Source: Bacteroidota bacterium
GTDB lineage: Bacteria; Bacteroidota; Bacteroidia; 2-12-FULL-35-15
Direction: 5' to 3'
DNA length: 64,000 bases
Assembly (NCBI GenBank): GCA_025963725.1
Contig: JAOQAE010000006.1
Coordinates: forward strand, 310,001 to 374,000
Below, piece after piece: positions 23,842 through 31,580 of the stretch. Position 1 is the stretch's first letter. Each line of letters opens with the position of its first letter. Below the pieces are notes generated by a model. That model ran no database searches and had not been told where the DNA came from. It saw only the letters and a list, made by a program, of their open reading frames with translations. Position numbers and translations under genes: made by a program.

Positions 23842-24429
23842 ATGAGAACAAGGGACGAAAATAAGGAAGCGCTCATCCGCCAGAAAGCCATCGAAATGAT
23901 CGTGAAGAAAGGCTTTGACGGCCTCAGCATGCAGAAGCTTGCCAAAGCCGCAAAGGTTTCCCCTGCCACCATTTATATTTATTTCAGGGACCGCGAAGAC
24001 CTTGTGAACCAGCTGTACATCGAATGCGAAAAGGATTTTGCGGAAACCGTGCTGGCATCCTTCGACCCCGAGATGCATTTCAAAGAAGGCTTGTGGCAGC
24101 AATGGAAAAATCGATACACGCTCATCCTCAAAGACCCGTACCGCTTTTATTTCATGGAGCAGTTCCGGAACTCGCCGCTCATCCGCCACAAGGATGTGAA
24201 AGAAAACACATTCCGCGAAACCATGATGAAATTTGTAAAAAATGCCATTAAGCGGAAAGAGCTGATCGAGCTGCCGGTGGAAACATACTGGTCATTGGCA
24301 TACGGCCCTTTTTATTCGCTTATAAAATTCCACCTGAACCAGAAATTCATTTCCGGCAGACCCTTCATTTTAACAGAAGAAAAAATGAAGCATGCCTTTA
24401 ACCTTGTTCTTCGCTCCCTTCAACCTTAA
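23842..24429 (+). CDS. TetR/AcrR-family transcriptional regulator
   Basis: 195 aa. The N-terminal helix-turn-helix is typical of TetR (RQKAIEMIVKKGFDGLSMQK, then LAKAAKVSPATIYIYFRDRE). The C-terminal helices form the ligand and dimer domain without recognisable specificity. The ATG at 23842 sits next to a palindromic operator. The MFS efflux gene starts 10 bp after the stop, so the pair is a regulator-efflux operon; the inducer is not predictable from sequence. Confidence 0.92.
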   Translation: MRTRDENKEALIRQKAIEMIVKKGFDGLSMQKLAKAAKVSPATIYIYFRDREDLVNQLYIECEKDFAETVLASFDPEMHFKEGLWQQWKNRYTLILKDPYRFYFMEQFRNSPLIRHKDVKENTFRETMMKFVKNAIKRKELIELPVETYWSLAYGPFYSLIKFHLNQKFISGRPFILTEEKMKHAFNLVLRSLQP

Positions 24430-24439
24430 AAAAAATAAA

Positions 24440-25699
24440 ATGGATACCACCAAACAGAAAAAAACGCCTGTATTCTCAGGATACCAGAAATTCATCATCG
24501 CGATCCTCGCTATCCTGCAGTTCACCATCATCCTCGACTTTATGGTGTTGTCGCCGCTCAGCGCTATCCTGTTAAAAGAGCTGAGCCTGGCCCCGTCACA
24601 ATTTGGCTGGGTGGTATCGGCCTATGCGTTCAGCGCAGGCATCTCCGGGTTCCTCGCTGCCGGCTTCGCGGATAAGTTCGACCGCAAGAAAATGCTTATG
24701 TTCTTTTACACAGGCTTTCTTCTCGGAACTGTATTATGCGCAATAGCACCCAATTATTATTTCCTGCTCAGCGCACGTATTGTTACCGGGATCTTCGGGG
24801 GTGTGATCGGCTCTGTGAGCTTTGCCATTATCACCGACGTCTTCAGAATGGAAGTGCGGGGCCGCGTAATGGGCTTTGTACAAACGGCATTCGCAGCCAG
24901 CCAGATCCTTGGCCTCCCGATCGGGCTGATCCTCGCCAACCGCTTCGGCTGGCATTCTCCTTTCTGGATGATCGCGGGGTTCGGGATCCTCGTAGGGATT
25001 GTTATTGTGGTTTACATGAAGCCGATCAACGAGCACCTGCTCATCAAATCGGAACGGAGCGCCTTTCAGCACCTGATCAAAACACTTACAACAAAGCATC
25101 ATATCCGCGGGTTTGCAGGCACCATCCTGCTGGCCACAGGCGGCTTTATGCTCATGCCTTTCGGAAGCGCATTCAGCATTTTCAACCTTCACCTTACGAT
25201 GGATCAGCTGCCATTGCTTTATGGAGTAACAGGAGTTTTCTCGATCGTGTTCGGGCCGCTGATCGGAAAAATGAGCGACAAGATCGGCAAGTTTAAAACC
25301 TTCGCGGTGGGAACGCTCATCAGCATGCTCATGGTAGGGATATATACCAATCTGGGCCCTACGCCGCTCTACCTTGTAATCACCCTCAACGTGCTGCTTT
25401 TTGTCGGCATCTCATCCCGCATGATCTCGTCTTCCGCTTTAATGACGGCTATTCCGGCACCGCAGGACAGGGGCGCATTCATGGCGATCAACTCCGCGAT
25501 CCAGCAGATCTCGGGCGGCGTTGCTTCCGTTGCAGCAGGAATGATCGTGGTACAAACTCCTTCGGGCGAGCTCCTGCATTACAGCACCCTCGGCATCGTG
25601 GTGATCTGCTCCATGGTATTCGCAGCAATTATGATGTGGCGCGTGAACCAGTATGTGCAGAACAATCCGCCTGCACCGCCACCGATTAAAAATGCATAG
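24440..25699 (+). CDS. MFS efflux transporter (DHA1-like)
   Basis: The frame reaches upstream into tetR, but ATG 24440 (DTTKQKKTPVFSGYQKFIIA) is the natural start, giving 419 aa and 12 hydrophobic segments. MFS motif A between TM2 and TM3 is visible as GFADKFDRKKMLMFFYTGFL, and the same pattern repeats in the second half (PLIGKMSDKIGKFKTFAVG). Drug:H+ antiporter-1 or AraJ-like exporters have this form. It is co-transcribed with tetR (10 bp spacing). The C-terminus ends in a proline-rich tail (NNPPAPPPIKNA). It is convergent with the OmpA gene, with 7 bp between the stops. Confidence 0.9.
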   Translation: MDTTKQKKTPVFSGYQKFIIAILAILQFTIILDFMVLSPLSAILLKELSLAPSQFGWVVSAYAFSAGISGFLAAGFADKFDRKKMLMFFYTGFLLGTVLCAIAPNYYFLLSARIVTGIFGGVIGSVSFAIITDVFRMEVRGRVMGFVQTAFAASQILGLPIGLILANRFGWHSPFWMIAGFGILVGIVIVVYMKPINEHLLIKSERSAFQHLIKTLTTKHHIRGFAGTILLATGGFMLMPFGSAFSIFNLHLTMDQLPLLYGVTGVFSIVFGPLIGKMSDKIGKFKTFAVGTLISMLMVGIYTNLGPTPLYLVITLNVLLFVGISSRMISSSALMTAIPAPQDRGAFMAINSAIQQISGGVASVAAGMIVVQTPSGELLHYSTLGIVVICSMVFAAIMMWRVNQYVQNNPPAPPPIKNA

Positions 25700-25706
25700 A
25701 ACGTTA

Positions 25707-26726
25707 TCAGTTGCCGCTTGCGGGTTTATAATCCAGCGAAATGATCATGACCTCAGCGCGTACATTCATAATATTCTCCCTGATCGTTTTGGGATGCTCC
25801 ACCTTTTTGCGGGTGCTGCCGTAGCCTCTCGTCCTGATCCTTTCGGCTGCAATACCTCGTTTGATAAGATATTCAGCAATGACCACAGCCCTTCTCTGCG
25901 AAAGCTGGAACGATGTATAGGGAGGCTTTCCGTGGATGCGCACCGGATGGTTGGAGCCTGTAACGTTAGTATGTCCCTGGATCTCCACCTTTAAATTCGG
26001 GTGCTGAACAAGAAAGCGGTAGAGGCTGTCGAGGTCCTTCTCAGAACCTTTTTTGAACTCATCGTCACTATCCTTAAATGTGATGTGCTCAAAAGGAATC
26101 ATCTTGCCGACATAGAGTTCGCCGGGGGCAACAGCCTTCATGTGAAACCTGAGCGTGTGCCCATTCCCGTTCGCATACACATTATCCACCAGCAAATAAT
26201 ACACATCGCCCTTGCTTACATCGAGATGGCGCACATACGACCCTCCTTTCCCGCTGTGAATATAGTTCGGCAGCTCACAATCGGTTTTAAGCCCGGTCAT
26301 GCCTTTGATCGACTCGTCGTTGCGGGAGATGCATGACCGCAGCGGCTCTGCCTGCTTCGTCATTATTTTTGCACCGAGATCGCCGCCTTCCCATTTATAC
26401 AGCATGAAATCATAATCGTCATTCGCATCTTCCGGAACAAGGTCGAAGGTAAGCTGTCCGTTCTCGGGCACCACGTATTTATACCACACCGTGTTATGCT
26501 CCATTTCGAAATGCAGGGGATCATCCGCGGCATTGTCTTTTATTTCAAGTATGTTTCCCGCACCCCGCGGACTGTCGGGACAAAACACCACAGAATCGGT
26601 TACATATACGGCATGGGCGCAATCCGCATTTTCCTTCACTATTTTCACCACCTGCCGCCCTTCACCGGCATGGCAGAAAGCGACAGGAAGAAAATAAAAT
26701 AAAAAAACACTCTTCATCACACTCAT
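25707..26726 (-). CDS. OmpA-family cell-wall-binding protein
   Basis: 339 aa with a signal peptide (KSVFLFYFLPVAFCHAG; either of two nearby Met codons could start). The first 190 residues form a beta-rich domain (NTVWYKYVVPENGQLTFDLV) of the type that often precedes OmpA modules in Bacteroidota. The C-terminus is an OmpA domain, with the peptidoglycan-binding signature LKVEIQGHTNVTGSNHP, SQRRAVVIAEYLIKRGIAAE and RIRTRGYGSTRKK. It follows the SUMF1-domain gene by 48 bp on the same strand and likely belongs to the sigma-factor operon. Confidence 0.85.
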   Translation of the reverse strand: MSVMKSVFLFYFLPVAFCHAGEGRQVVKIVKENADCAHAVYVTDSVVFCPDSPRGAGNILEIKDNAADDPLHFEMEHNTVWYKYVVPENGQLTFDLVPEDANDDYDFMLYKWEGGDLGAKIMTKQAEPLRSCISRNDESIKGMTGLKTDCELPNYIHSGKGGSYVRHLDVSKGDVYYLLVDNVYANGNGHTLRFHMKAVAPGELYVGKMIPFEHITFKDSDDEFKKGSEKDLDSLYRFLVQHPNLKVEIQGHTNVTGSNHPVRIHGKPPYTSFQLSQRRAVVIAEYLIKRGIAAERIRTRGYGSTRKKVEHPKTIRENIMNVRAEVMIISLDYKPASGN

Positions 26727-26774
26727 TTATCGCATAATGCTCAAAGCTGGGAAAAGACACGAAATTGTGTGTTT

Positions 26775-28268
26775 TTATCTTTTGATCCTTGCAGCGGTGA
26801 ACACAGGCCTGAAGCCAATGTATGGGGATGCTCCGGCGACACCTACAAATTCGGGTGCGGCATTTATTTTTACCTGCTCCGCATCGCTGTTCCAGCTACC
26901 GCCCTTAGCGCATGGTTGGCGGCTTCTGTACTGCCATACCATTTCTGCCACGTTCCCCGACATACAGTATAAATCGAAATCATTGGGGTTATACGAATTG
27001 ACTTTGGCTGTGCAGTAAAAATCATTGGAAACAGAGCCGGCTGAAGTGATCGGGTGCTTTACTTCCTTATTGGCACATTCGCATTTTTTCTTTAAGCTGT
27101 CGGGATAATTCACAATTGAGAAGTTGCAGAGATAACAGCCTTTTGAGTTCTGAACGCTTTGCTTTCCGGGGCTTAAGGCCCATGGGTATGGAATATCGCC
27201 ATGCCCCGCACGCGCCGCCGTAAGCCATTCTTCCTCCGCAGGGATCCTGAAGTCGTTGATATACGGCGAATCCTGTTTATCCTTCGTGTAAGCATGCTTC
27301 ACTTTTTCATTGACTGCATTGGTAAGCCAGTCGCAGAACATTTTCGCAGCCTCCCTTGTCACAGTCACTACCGGGTAATCATCATAGGCCGGGTGCCAGT
27401 AATAATTCTTCCGCATTGGCTCAGAATACGACTTTCCATCGATGAGCCATTTAGCGGTATCGGGAACAGCCTTGATAAAATCATCTATCTTATCCTGCAT
27501 TAGCAGATCATTCAGGAATGTGCGGTAAGTGTTATTAGTAACTTCCTGTGTAAATATGTAAAAGCCGTTCATCGAAACAGTATCTCCGTAAATGATCTCT
27601 GTACTCGCCGGCACATAGGCAATCATTTGCTTGTCGCGTTTCATGATCGCTTTCACAAGCTTTTCCTTATTCTTTTTTGTCCAGGCCTTTTCTTTTTCTG
27701 TCAGCACCGGGATATTTTCATACGCATCCACGAACGCAGGATCATACTTCTTTTTCGGCGCCGTATACTCCACTTTTATTCCGGGATCCCCCACCAGCCA
27801 TTTGCCGGGATCGTCCTGTTTTACTGAATCAACAGTGCCGGCAGCGTTCGCCACTCTACTTATTACAGCAGATTCAGCCGCTTGTACGGCATCAGGCAGC
27901 TCCGCACTATCCGGTTGAATGAGAGCGGATGTTCCTGCTTCCGGGAGCTCAAAGAGATTGCCGGTTGTGGGTGGAGCAGGCACTTTAGGCGGGTGCAGGC
28001 AGATCACGATGCAGAAAGATGCAGCCAGCAACAGGAACGGCAGGATCCATTTAAAAAAAATGGGCGTACCCGGGTTGCTTAGCTTTTCAAATAATTCTTT
28101 TTCCTTTTGTGCTGAAGGCACATGCAGCGCCTCCAACCCGAATGCGATCTTTGCTTCCATGTCAGTTAGTTTCTGGGTTAGTAAATCATCCTCAGCCTGC
28201 TCAAGTAAGCGCCATTTGAGCAGGTCGCGGATGTTCTTATCGGTCAGTTCCGGATTATGATCGTTCAT
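26775..28268 (-). CDS. membrane-anchored SUMF1/FGE-type protein, probable anti-sigma partner
   Basis: 497 aa. Residues 1-70 are cytoplasmic and helical (RDLLKWRLLEQAEDDLLTQK). One TM helix at about 70-91 (FFKWILPFLLLAASFCIVIC) is followed by a Pro/Ser/Ala linker. From about residue 195 to the end lies a formylglycine-generating-enzyme (SUMF1) fold: FYIFTQEVTNNTYRTFLNDL, DDYPVVTVTREAAKMFCDWL, INDFRIPAEEEWLTAARAG, CMSGNVAEMVWQYRS and GFRPVFTAARI. The start overlaps the sigma-factor stop by 14 bp, the usual link between sigma and anti-sigma. GldJ/GldK share the SUMF1 fold but are lipoproteins. Here the outer domain may sense or scaffold rather than oxidise cysteine. Confidence 0.8.
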   Translation of the reverse strand: MNDHNPELTDKNIRDLLKWRLLEQAEDDLLTQKLTDMEAKIAFGLEALHVPSAQKEKELFEKLSNPGTPIFFKWILPFLLLAASFCIVICLHPPKVPAPPTTGNLFELPEAGTSALIQPDSAELPDAVQAAESAVISRVANAAGTVDSVKQDDPGKWLVGDPGIKVEYTAPKKKYDPAFVDAYENIPVLTEKEKAWTKKNKEKLVKAIMKRDKQMIAYVPASTEIIYGDTVSMNGFYIFTQEVTNNTYRTFLNDLLMQDKIDDFIKAVPDTAKWLIDGKSYSEPMRKNYYWHPAYDDYPVVTVTREAAKMFCDWLTNAVNEKVKHAYTKDKQDSPYINDFRIPAEEEWLTAARAGHGDIPYPWALSPGKQSVQNSKGCYLCNFSIVNYPDSLKKKCECANKEVKHPITSAGSVSNDFYCTAKVNSYNPNDFDLYCMSGNVAEMVWQYRSRQPCAKGGSWNSDAEQVKINAAPEFVGVAGASPYIGFRPVFTAARIKR

Positions 28269-28806
28269 TTAATTTCTTTTGTAATTGTTCCTTCAGCCGC
28301 TGATAATATACTTTCAGCTGGTTCGCAGGCTTATCGATGTATGCTGCGATCTCAGAATATGCCATTCCTTCGCTGCGCATCAGGAGCAGCATGCGCTCCC
28401 AGTCTTCCATTCCGTCCAGCACTTCGTTCAGCGCTTTCATCTTCGCACTTGGCGCGGCCTCCTGTTCCGCGCTCTGCTTCGAGCTGAGATCGGCATCATC
28501 TATCGCGCTGAACTCAAACTCCTTTTCACCTTTATGGTCCCTGTAATGGTTCCGCAGGTAATTGATGAAGATCCTGAAGATGAACGAGGCGAATTTCTCC
28601 TCCGACTCAAACGTATAGCCCGCGTAGCTTTCCGTTACCCTGTAAATGGTCTTGTAGATCAGGTCCCATGCCGCATCCTCATCCAGCTTCCAGGAATGCA
28701 TCGCATAGGAATATAATTTTTTTCCGTAACGGTTGTAGATAACAGTGATGAAGCCGTTACGGTCCAGTTCCTTTAAATTATATGTCTCCTGAAAAGCGCT
28801 GCTCAC
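28255..28806 (-). CDS. RNA polymerase sigma factor, ECF/sigma-70 type
   Basis: I choose the GTG at 28806 (VSSAFQETYNLKELDRNGFI), giving 183 aa; an upstream ATG at 28866 would add 20 residues but gives an unlike-sigma hydrophobic start. Region 2 is seen around FITVIYNRYGKKLYSYAMHS and FASFIFRIFINYLRNHYRD. An acidic linker follows. Region 4 is EVLDGMEDWERMLLLMRSEG then MAYSEIAAYIDKPANQLKVY, a helix-turn-helix binding the -35 element. The stop overlaps the downstream SUMF1 membrane protein by 14 bp, so the two form a sigma / membrane-regulator pair. Confidence 0.85.
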   Translation of the reverse strand: MSSAFQETYNLKELDRNGFITVIYNRYGKKLYSYAMHSWKLDEDAAWDLIYKTIYRVTESYAGYTFESEEKFASFIFRIFINYLRNHYRDHKGEKEFEFSAIDDADLSSKQSAEQEAAPSAKMKALNEVLDGMEDWERMLLLMRSEGMAYSEIAAYIDKPANQLKVYYQRLKEQLQKKLNERS

Positions 28807-28925
28807 AAATATGGGTCCCGGTGAATATTCAATAAGTATAACACAAGATGGTAACAAAAGGTACAAAATCTCTCCAGCTACCGATTCATAGATTATTTCC
28901 TAAATTTATAGACAGAATTCTGAAG

Positions 28926-29411
28926 ATGTACGAAGAGGCAAAACCTAAAAAGAAGCTTACACCGAACCAGGCGATCATTAAAGCGCAGATGACATGCGCT
29001 TACCAGGAGCGCTGCCAGCAGGAGATGCGCGACAAGCTGTACGAATGGGGGATGCACAGCAACGAGGTGGAGAACATCATCGCTAACCTGATCACCGATA
29101 ATTTCCTGAATGAGGAACGCTTTGCCAAAGCATTTGCGGGAGGCAAATTCAGGATTAAGAAATGGGGAAGGGTAAAGATCAAGATCGAGCTGAAGAAAAG
29201 AAAGATCTCCGATTATTGCATCCGCAAAGGGCTACAGGAGATCGATGAAGATGATTACATAAAAGCGCTGCAGGAGCTGATCGCAAAAAAATTAAAGGAT
29301 TATCCGAAGGGAAAGCAACAGGTTAAAAATTACAAGGTAGCGCAGTATGCAATGTCGAGAGGATTTGAGGGAGACCTTGTGTGGGAAATAGTTAAAAAGG
29401 TTTCAGGTTGA
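28926..29411 (+). CDS. recX: regulatory protein RecX
   Basis: I start at ATG 28926 (161 aa); a longer frame from 28848 is possible but RecX usually begins as here. The product has the three-helix repeats of RecX: IIKAQMTCAYQERCQQEMRD, NIIANLITDNFLNEERFAKA with FAGGKFRIKKWGRVKIKIEL, and YKVAQYAMSRGFEGDLVWEI. RecX binds RecA filaments and limits their extension. It is divergent from the sigma-factor gene, and recA is not in the window. Confidence 0.9.
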   Translation: MYEEAKPKKKLTPNQAIIKAQMTCAYQERCQQEMRDKLYEWGMHSNEVENIIANLITDNFLNEERFAKAFAGGKFRIKKWGRVKIKIELKKRKISDYCIRKGLQEIDEDDYIKALQELIAKKLKDYPKGKQQVKNYKVAQYAMSRGFEGDLVWEIVKKVSG

Positions 29412-29452
29412 TGCGGCAGCTGTGTTTAGCCCTTGGTTAGAGAAGAAGGTGC

Positions 29453-29929
29453 TTACTGCAGCAAACCCGTTTCCTTCAGCACAGGCAGGGCTTCCTGCTT
29501 GTACAGGATAGGGATGGTCCTTTTCAGCACCTTTCCTTCAGGGCCTTCAAAATAGATCACAATTCGCGGATAGGAGAACCGCGGGCTCTTTAATAACACG
29601 TTCTTGATTTTGCTCCTGGTGATGGTTGGTGTTCGGCTGCCGTTAAAGCCATCCTGCACACGCTTAAAAGAAAGGAACAACAGGAACAGCGCGCCGTAGT
29701 TCAGCGGCTGCTTCATAAAATCAAAGCCATAATAGGTGGCTGAAACCGCGACGTATACAAAGAGAAAAAAGAAGGTGATGTAATTGAGCACGCTCATGAT
29801 CCCCCAGCCTTCCCCCAGCTCATGCTCCAAAGGAATGCGTGAAGGCGTTTTAGAATTTACTATGAAGATCAGCTCATCGTTGATGTGACAATACTCTTTT
29901 TTATTTACCCTGAAATATTTTGTCTGCAT
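29453..29929 (-). CDS. small membrane protein of unknown function
   Basis: 158 aa. The N-terminal part is soluble (KYFRVNKKEYCHINDELIF). Two hydrophobic helices lie in the middle (VLNYITFFFLFVYVAVSATY and LNYGALFLLFLSFK), then a basic/aromatic tail (SRIRVIYFEGPEGKVLKR-like, here PRIVIYFEGPEGKVLKRTIP). This resembles PH-like small membrane proteins, but I do not recognise a family. It is convergent with recX. Confidence 0.6.
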   Translation of the reverse strand: MQTKYFRVNKKEYCHINDELIFIVNSKTPSRIPLEHELGEGWGIMSVLNYITFFFLFVYVAVSATYYGFDFMKQPLNYGALFLLFLSFKRVQDGFNGSRTPTITRSKIKNVLLKSPRFSYPRIVIYFEGPEGKVLKRTIPILYKQEALPVLKETGLLQ

Positions 29930-30016
29930 GGTTCGATGTACTGCGCTGTTTGGATTTACAGGGCAAAAATACGCTTATTTCTCCTTATCGTTCCGCATAT
30001 TTATTAACTTTACCCC

Positions 30017-31106
30017 ATGATCACAACCGACCAACTAAAAGACCTTCGGGAGCGCACGGATGCGTTAAGGGGGCATCTTTGACATCGAACGTAAGCTTCG
30101 CGAGATAGCTGAGGAGGAAGAAAAAGCACTCGCACCGAACTTTTGGGATGACCCGAAAAAAGCAGAGGAACTGCTCAAACAAACCAAAATCAAAAAAAAC
30201 TGGACCCGCTCCTACGATGATCTTTGCCGCAGCATGGATGATCTTGCGCTGATGTACGACTTCTTCAAGGAAGGCGAGGCATCGGAGGAAGATGTGATGC
30301 AGCAGTATAGCAGCACACTAAAGATGCTGGAAGACATCGAATTTAAAAATATGCTGAGCCGCCCGGAAGACATCCTGAGCTGCGTGGTGCAGATCAATGC
30401 AGGCGCCGGTGGAACGGAAAGTTGCGACTGGGCAGCGCTGCTGCTCCGCATGTACCGCATGTGGGCGGAAAAGCACGGATTTAAAGTGAAGGATGTCGAC
30501 ATGCAGGATGGTGACGTGGCTGGCATCAAATCCGCCACCATCGAAATTGAAGGCGAATACGCCTTCGGCTACCTGAAAGGCGAGAACGGCGTGCACCGGC
30601 TGGTGAGGATCTCTCCTTTCGATGCAAATGCAAAGCGGCATACCTCGTTCGCTTCCGTTTATGCATATCCCCTGATCGATGATTCCATTGAGATCGAAGT
30701 GAATCCTGCGGAGATCGAATTTGAGACCTTCCGCTCGGGAGGTGCCGGCGGACAAAATGTAAATAAAGTAGAGACCGCAGTCCGATTATATCACAAGCCT
30801 TCGGGCATCATCATCAAAAACCAGGAATCGAGGTCGCAGCTGCAGAATAAAGAGAATGCGATAAAGCTGTTGAAATCGCAGCTCTTCGAGATCGAGATGC
30901 GTAAAAAACGCGAAGCCATCAATGTGATCGAAGGGAACAAAAAGAAGATCGAATGGGGATCACAGATCAGGAACTATGTTTTTCATCCGTACAAGCTGGT
31001 GAAGGATATTCGCACCGACACCGAAACCTCCAATGTGCAGGCGGTGATGGACGGCGACCTGGATGATTTCATTAAAGCATACCTGATGGAATACGGGAAC
31101 AGTTAA
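30017..31106 (+). CDS. prfB: peptide chain release factor 2, with programmed +1 frameshift
   Basis: The reading frame starts at ATG 30017 ([20 protein letters not shown]) and meets an in-frame TGA at 30080-30082. Reading continues in the +1 frame from GAC (30081-30083) to the stop at 31104-31106, giving about 362 aa. RF2 signatures are the GGQ motif ([18 protein letters not shown]), which enters the peptidyl-transferase centre, and the SPF stop-recognition tripeptide ([19 protein letters not shown]). The recoding signal is present in full, so this is not a mutation. RF2 ends translation at UGA and UAA. arsC starts 16 bp downstream. Confidence 0.97.
30067..30083 (+). promoter_or_regulatory. 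prfB recoding site (SD-like AGGGGG + CTT TGA C)
   Basis: AAGGGGGCATCTTTGAC contains an internal Shine-Dalgarno-like stretch three bases before CTT-TGA-C, the same layout as the E. coli prfB frameshift site. When RF2 is scarce the ribosome slips +1 at CTT, restoring RF2 synthesis. Confidence 0.95.
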
Positions 31107-31122
31107 ATAAACAATTACGAAG

Positions 31123-31482
31123 ATGGCTGCCAAACCAACCTTAACAATTTACCACAATGCCCGCTGTTCCAAAAGCCGCGGCGTTTGTGAGCTGCTCGAT
31201 GAAAAAAAAGTAAAGCCCAACGTGATCGAGTACCTGAAAACTCCGCCAACTCAGAAAGAGCTGAAAGAGCTTTTAAAAATGCTTGGCATGAAAGCATCAG
31301 AACTTGTGCGAACGAATGAGCCGGTGTACAAAGAAAAGTTTGAAGGCAAAAAGATGACGCAGGCGCAATGGCTCAAAGCACTGGCAGAGAACCCGATCCT
31401 CATAGAACGGCCGATCATAGTTAAAGGCGACAAAGCGATCATTGGCAGGCCGCCGGAAAGAGTATTGGAATTTTTAAAATAG
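31123..31482 (+). CDS. arsC: arsenate-reductase (ArsC/Spx-fold) family protein
   Basis: 119 aa with the thioredoxin-like ArsC fold. The active-site segment is YHNARCSKSRGVCELL, holding the nucleophilic Cys followed by S-R. Further ArsC landmarks are EYLKTPPTQKELKELLKMLG, LVRTNEPVYKEKFEGK, and the cis-Pro/Arg region ENPILIERPIIVKGDKAIIG with the final RPPERVLEFL. It may reduce arsenate with glutathione or glutaredoxin, but many Bacteroidota members are uncharacterised. It is separated from prfB by 16 bp and ends in a shared terminator. Confidence 0.85.
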   Translation: MAAKPTLTIYHNARCSKSRGVCELLDEKKVKPNVIEYLKTPPTQKELKELLKMLGMKASELVRTNEPVYKEKFEGKKMTQAQWLKALAENPILIERPIIVKGDKAIIGRPPERVLEFLK

Positions 31483-31517
31483 TTCCGACCGAAAACAACG
31501 GTTTAGCAATAAATATT

Positions 31518-31557
31518 AAGGCTTCAGTCAAAGAATAAATTCTCAGACTGAAGCCTT
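31518..31557. terminator. bidirectional terminator between arsC and the PorE-like gene
   Basis: The 12-bp perfect stem AAGGCTTCAGTC / GACTGAAGCCTT, with a 16-nt loop, is A/T-flanked on both sides and lies between convergent genes. Confidence 0.85.
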
Positions 31558-31580
31558 TTCACAAATCACAAACTCACATT

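Noticed and set aside
26775-28268. Calling the SUMF1 protein GldJ or GldK
   Set aside because: It lacks a lipobox, has a cytoplasmic head with a TM helix and is coupled to a sigma factor, unlike Gld lipoproteins.
30080-30082. In-frame TGA in prfB as a disabling mutation
   Set aside because: It is within the complete recoding signal AGGGGG-CAT-CTT-TGA-C, known from prfB.
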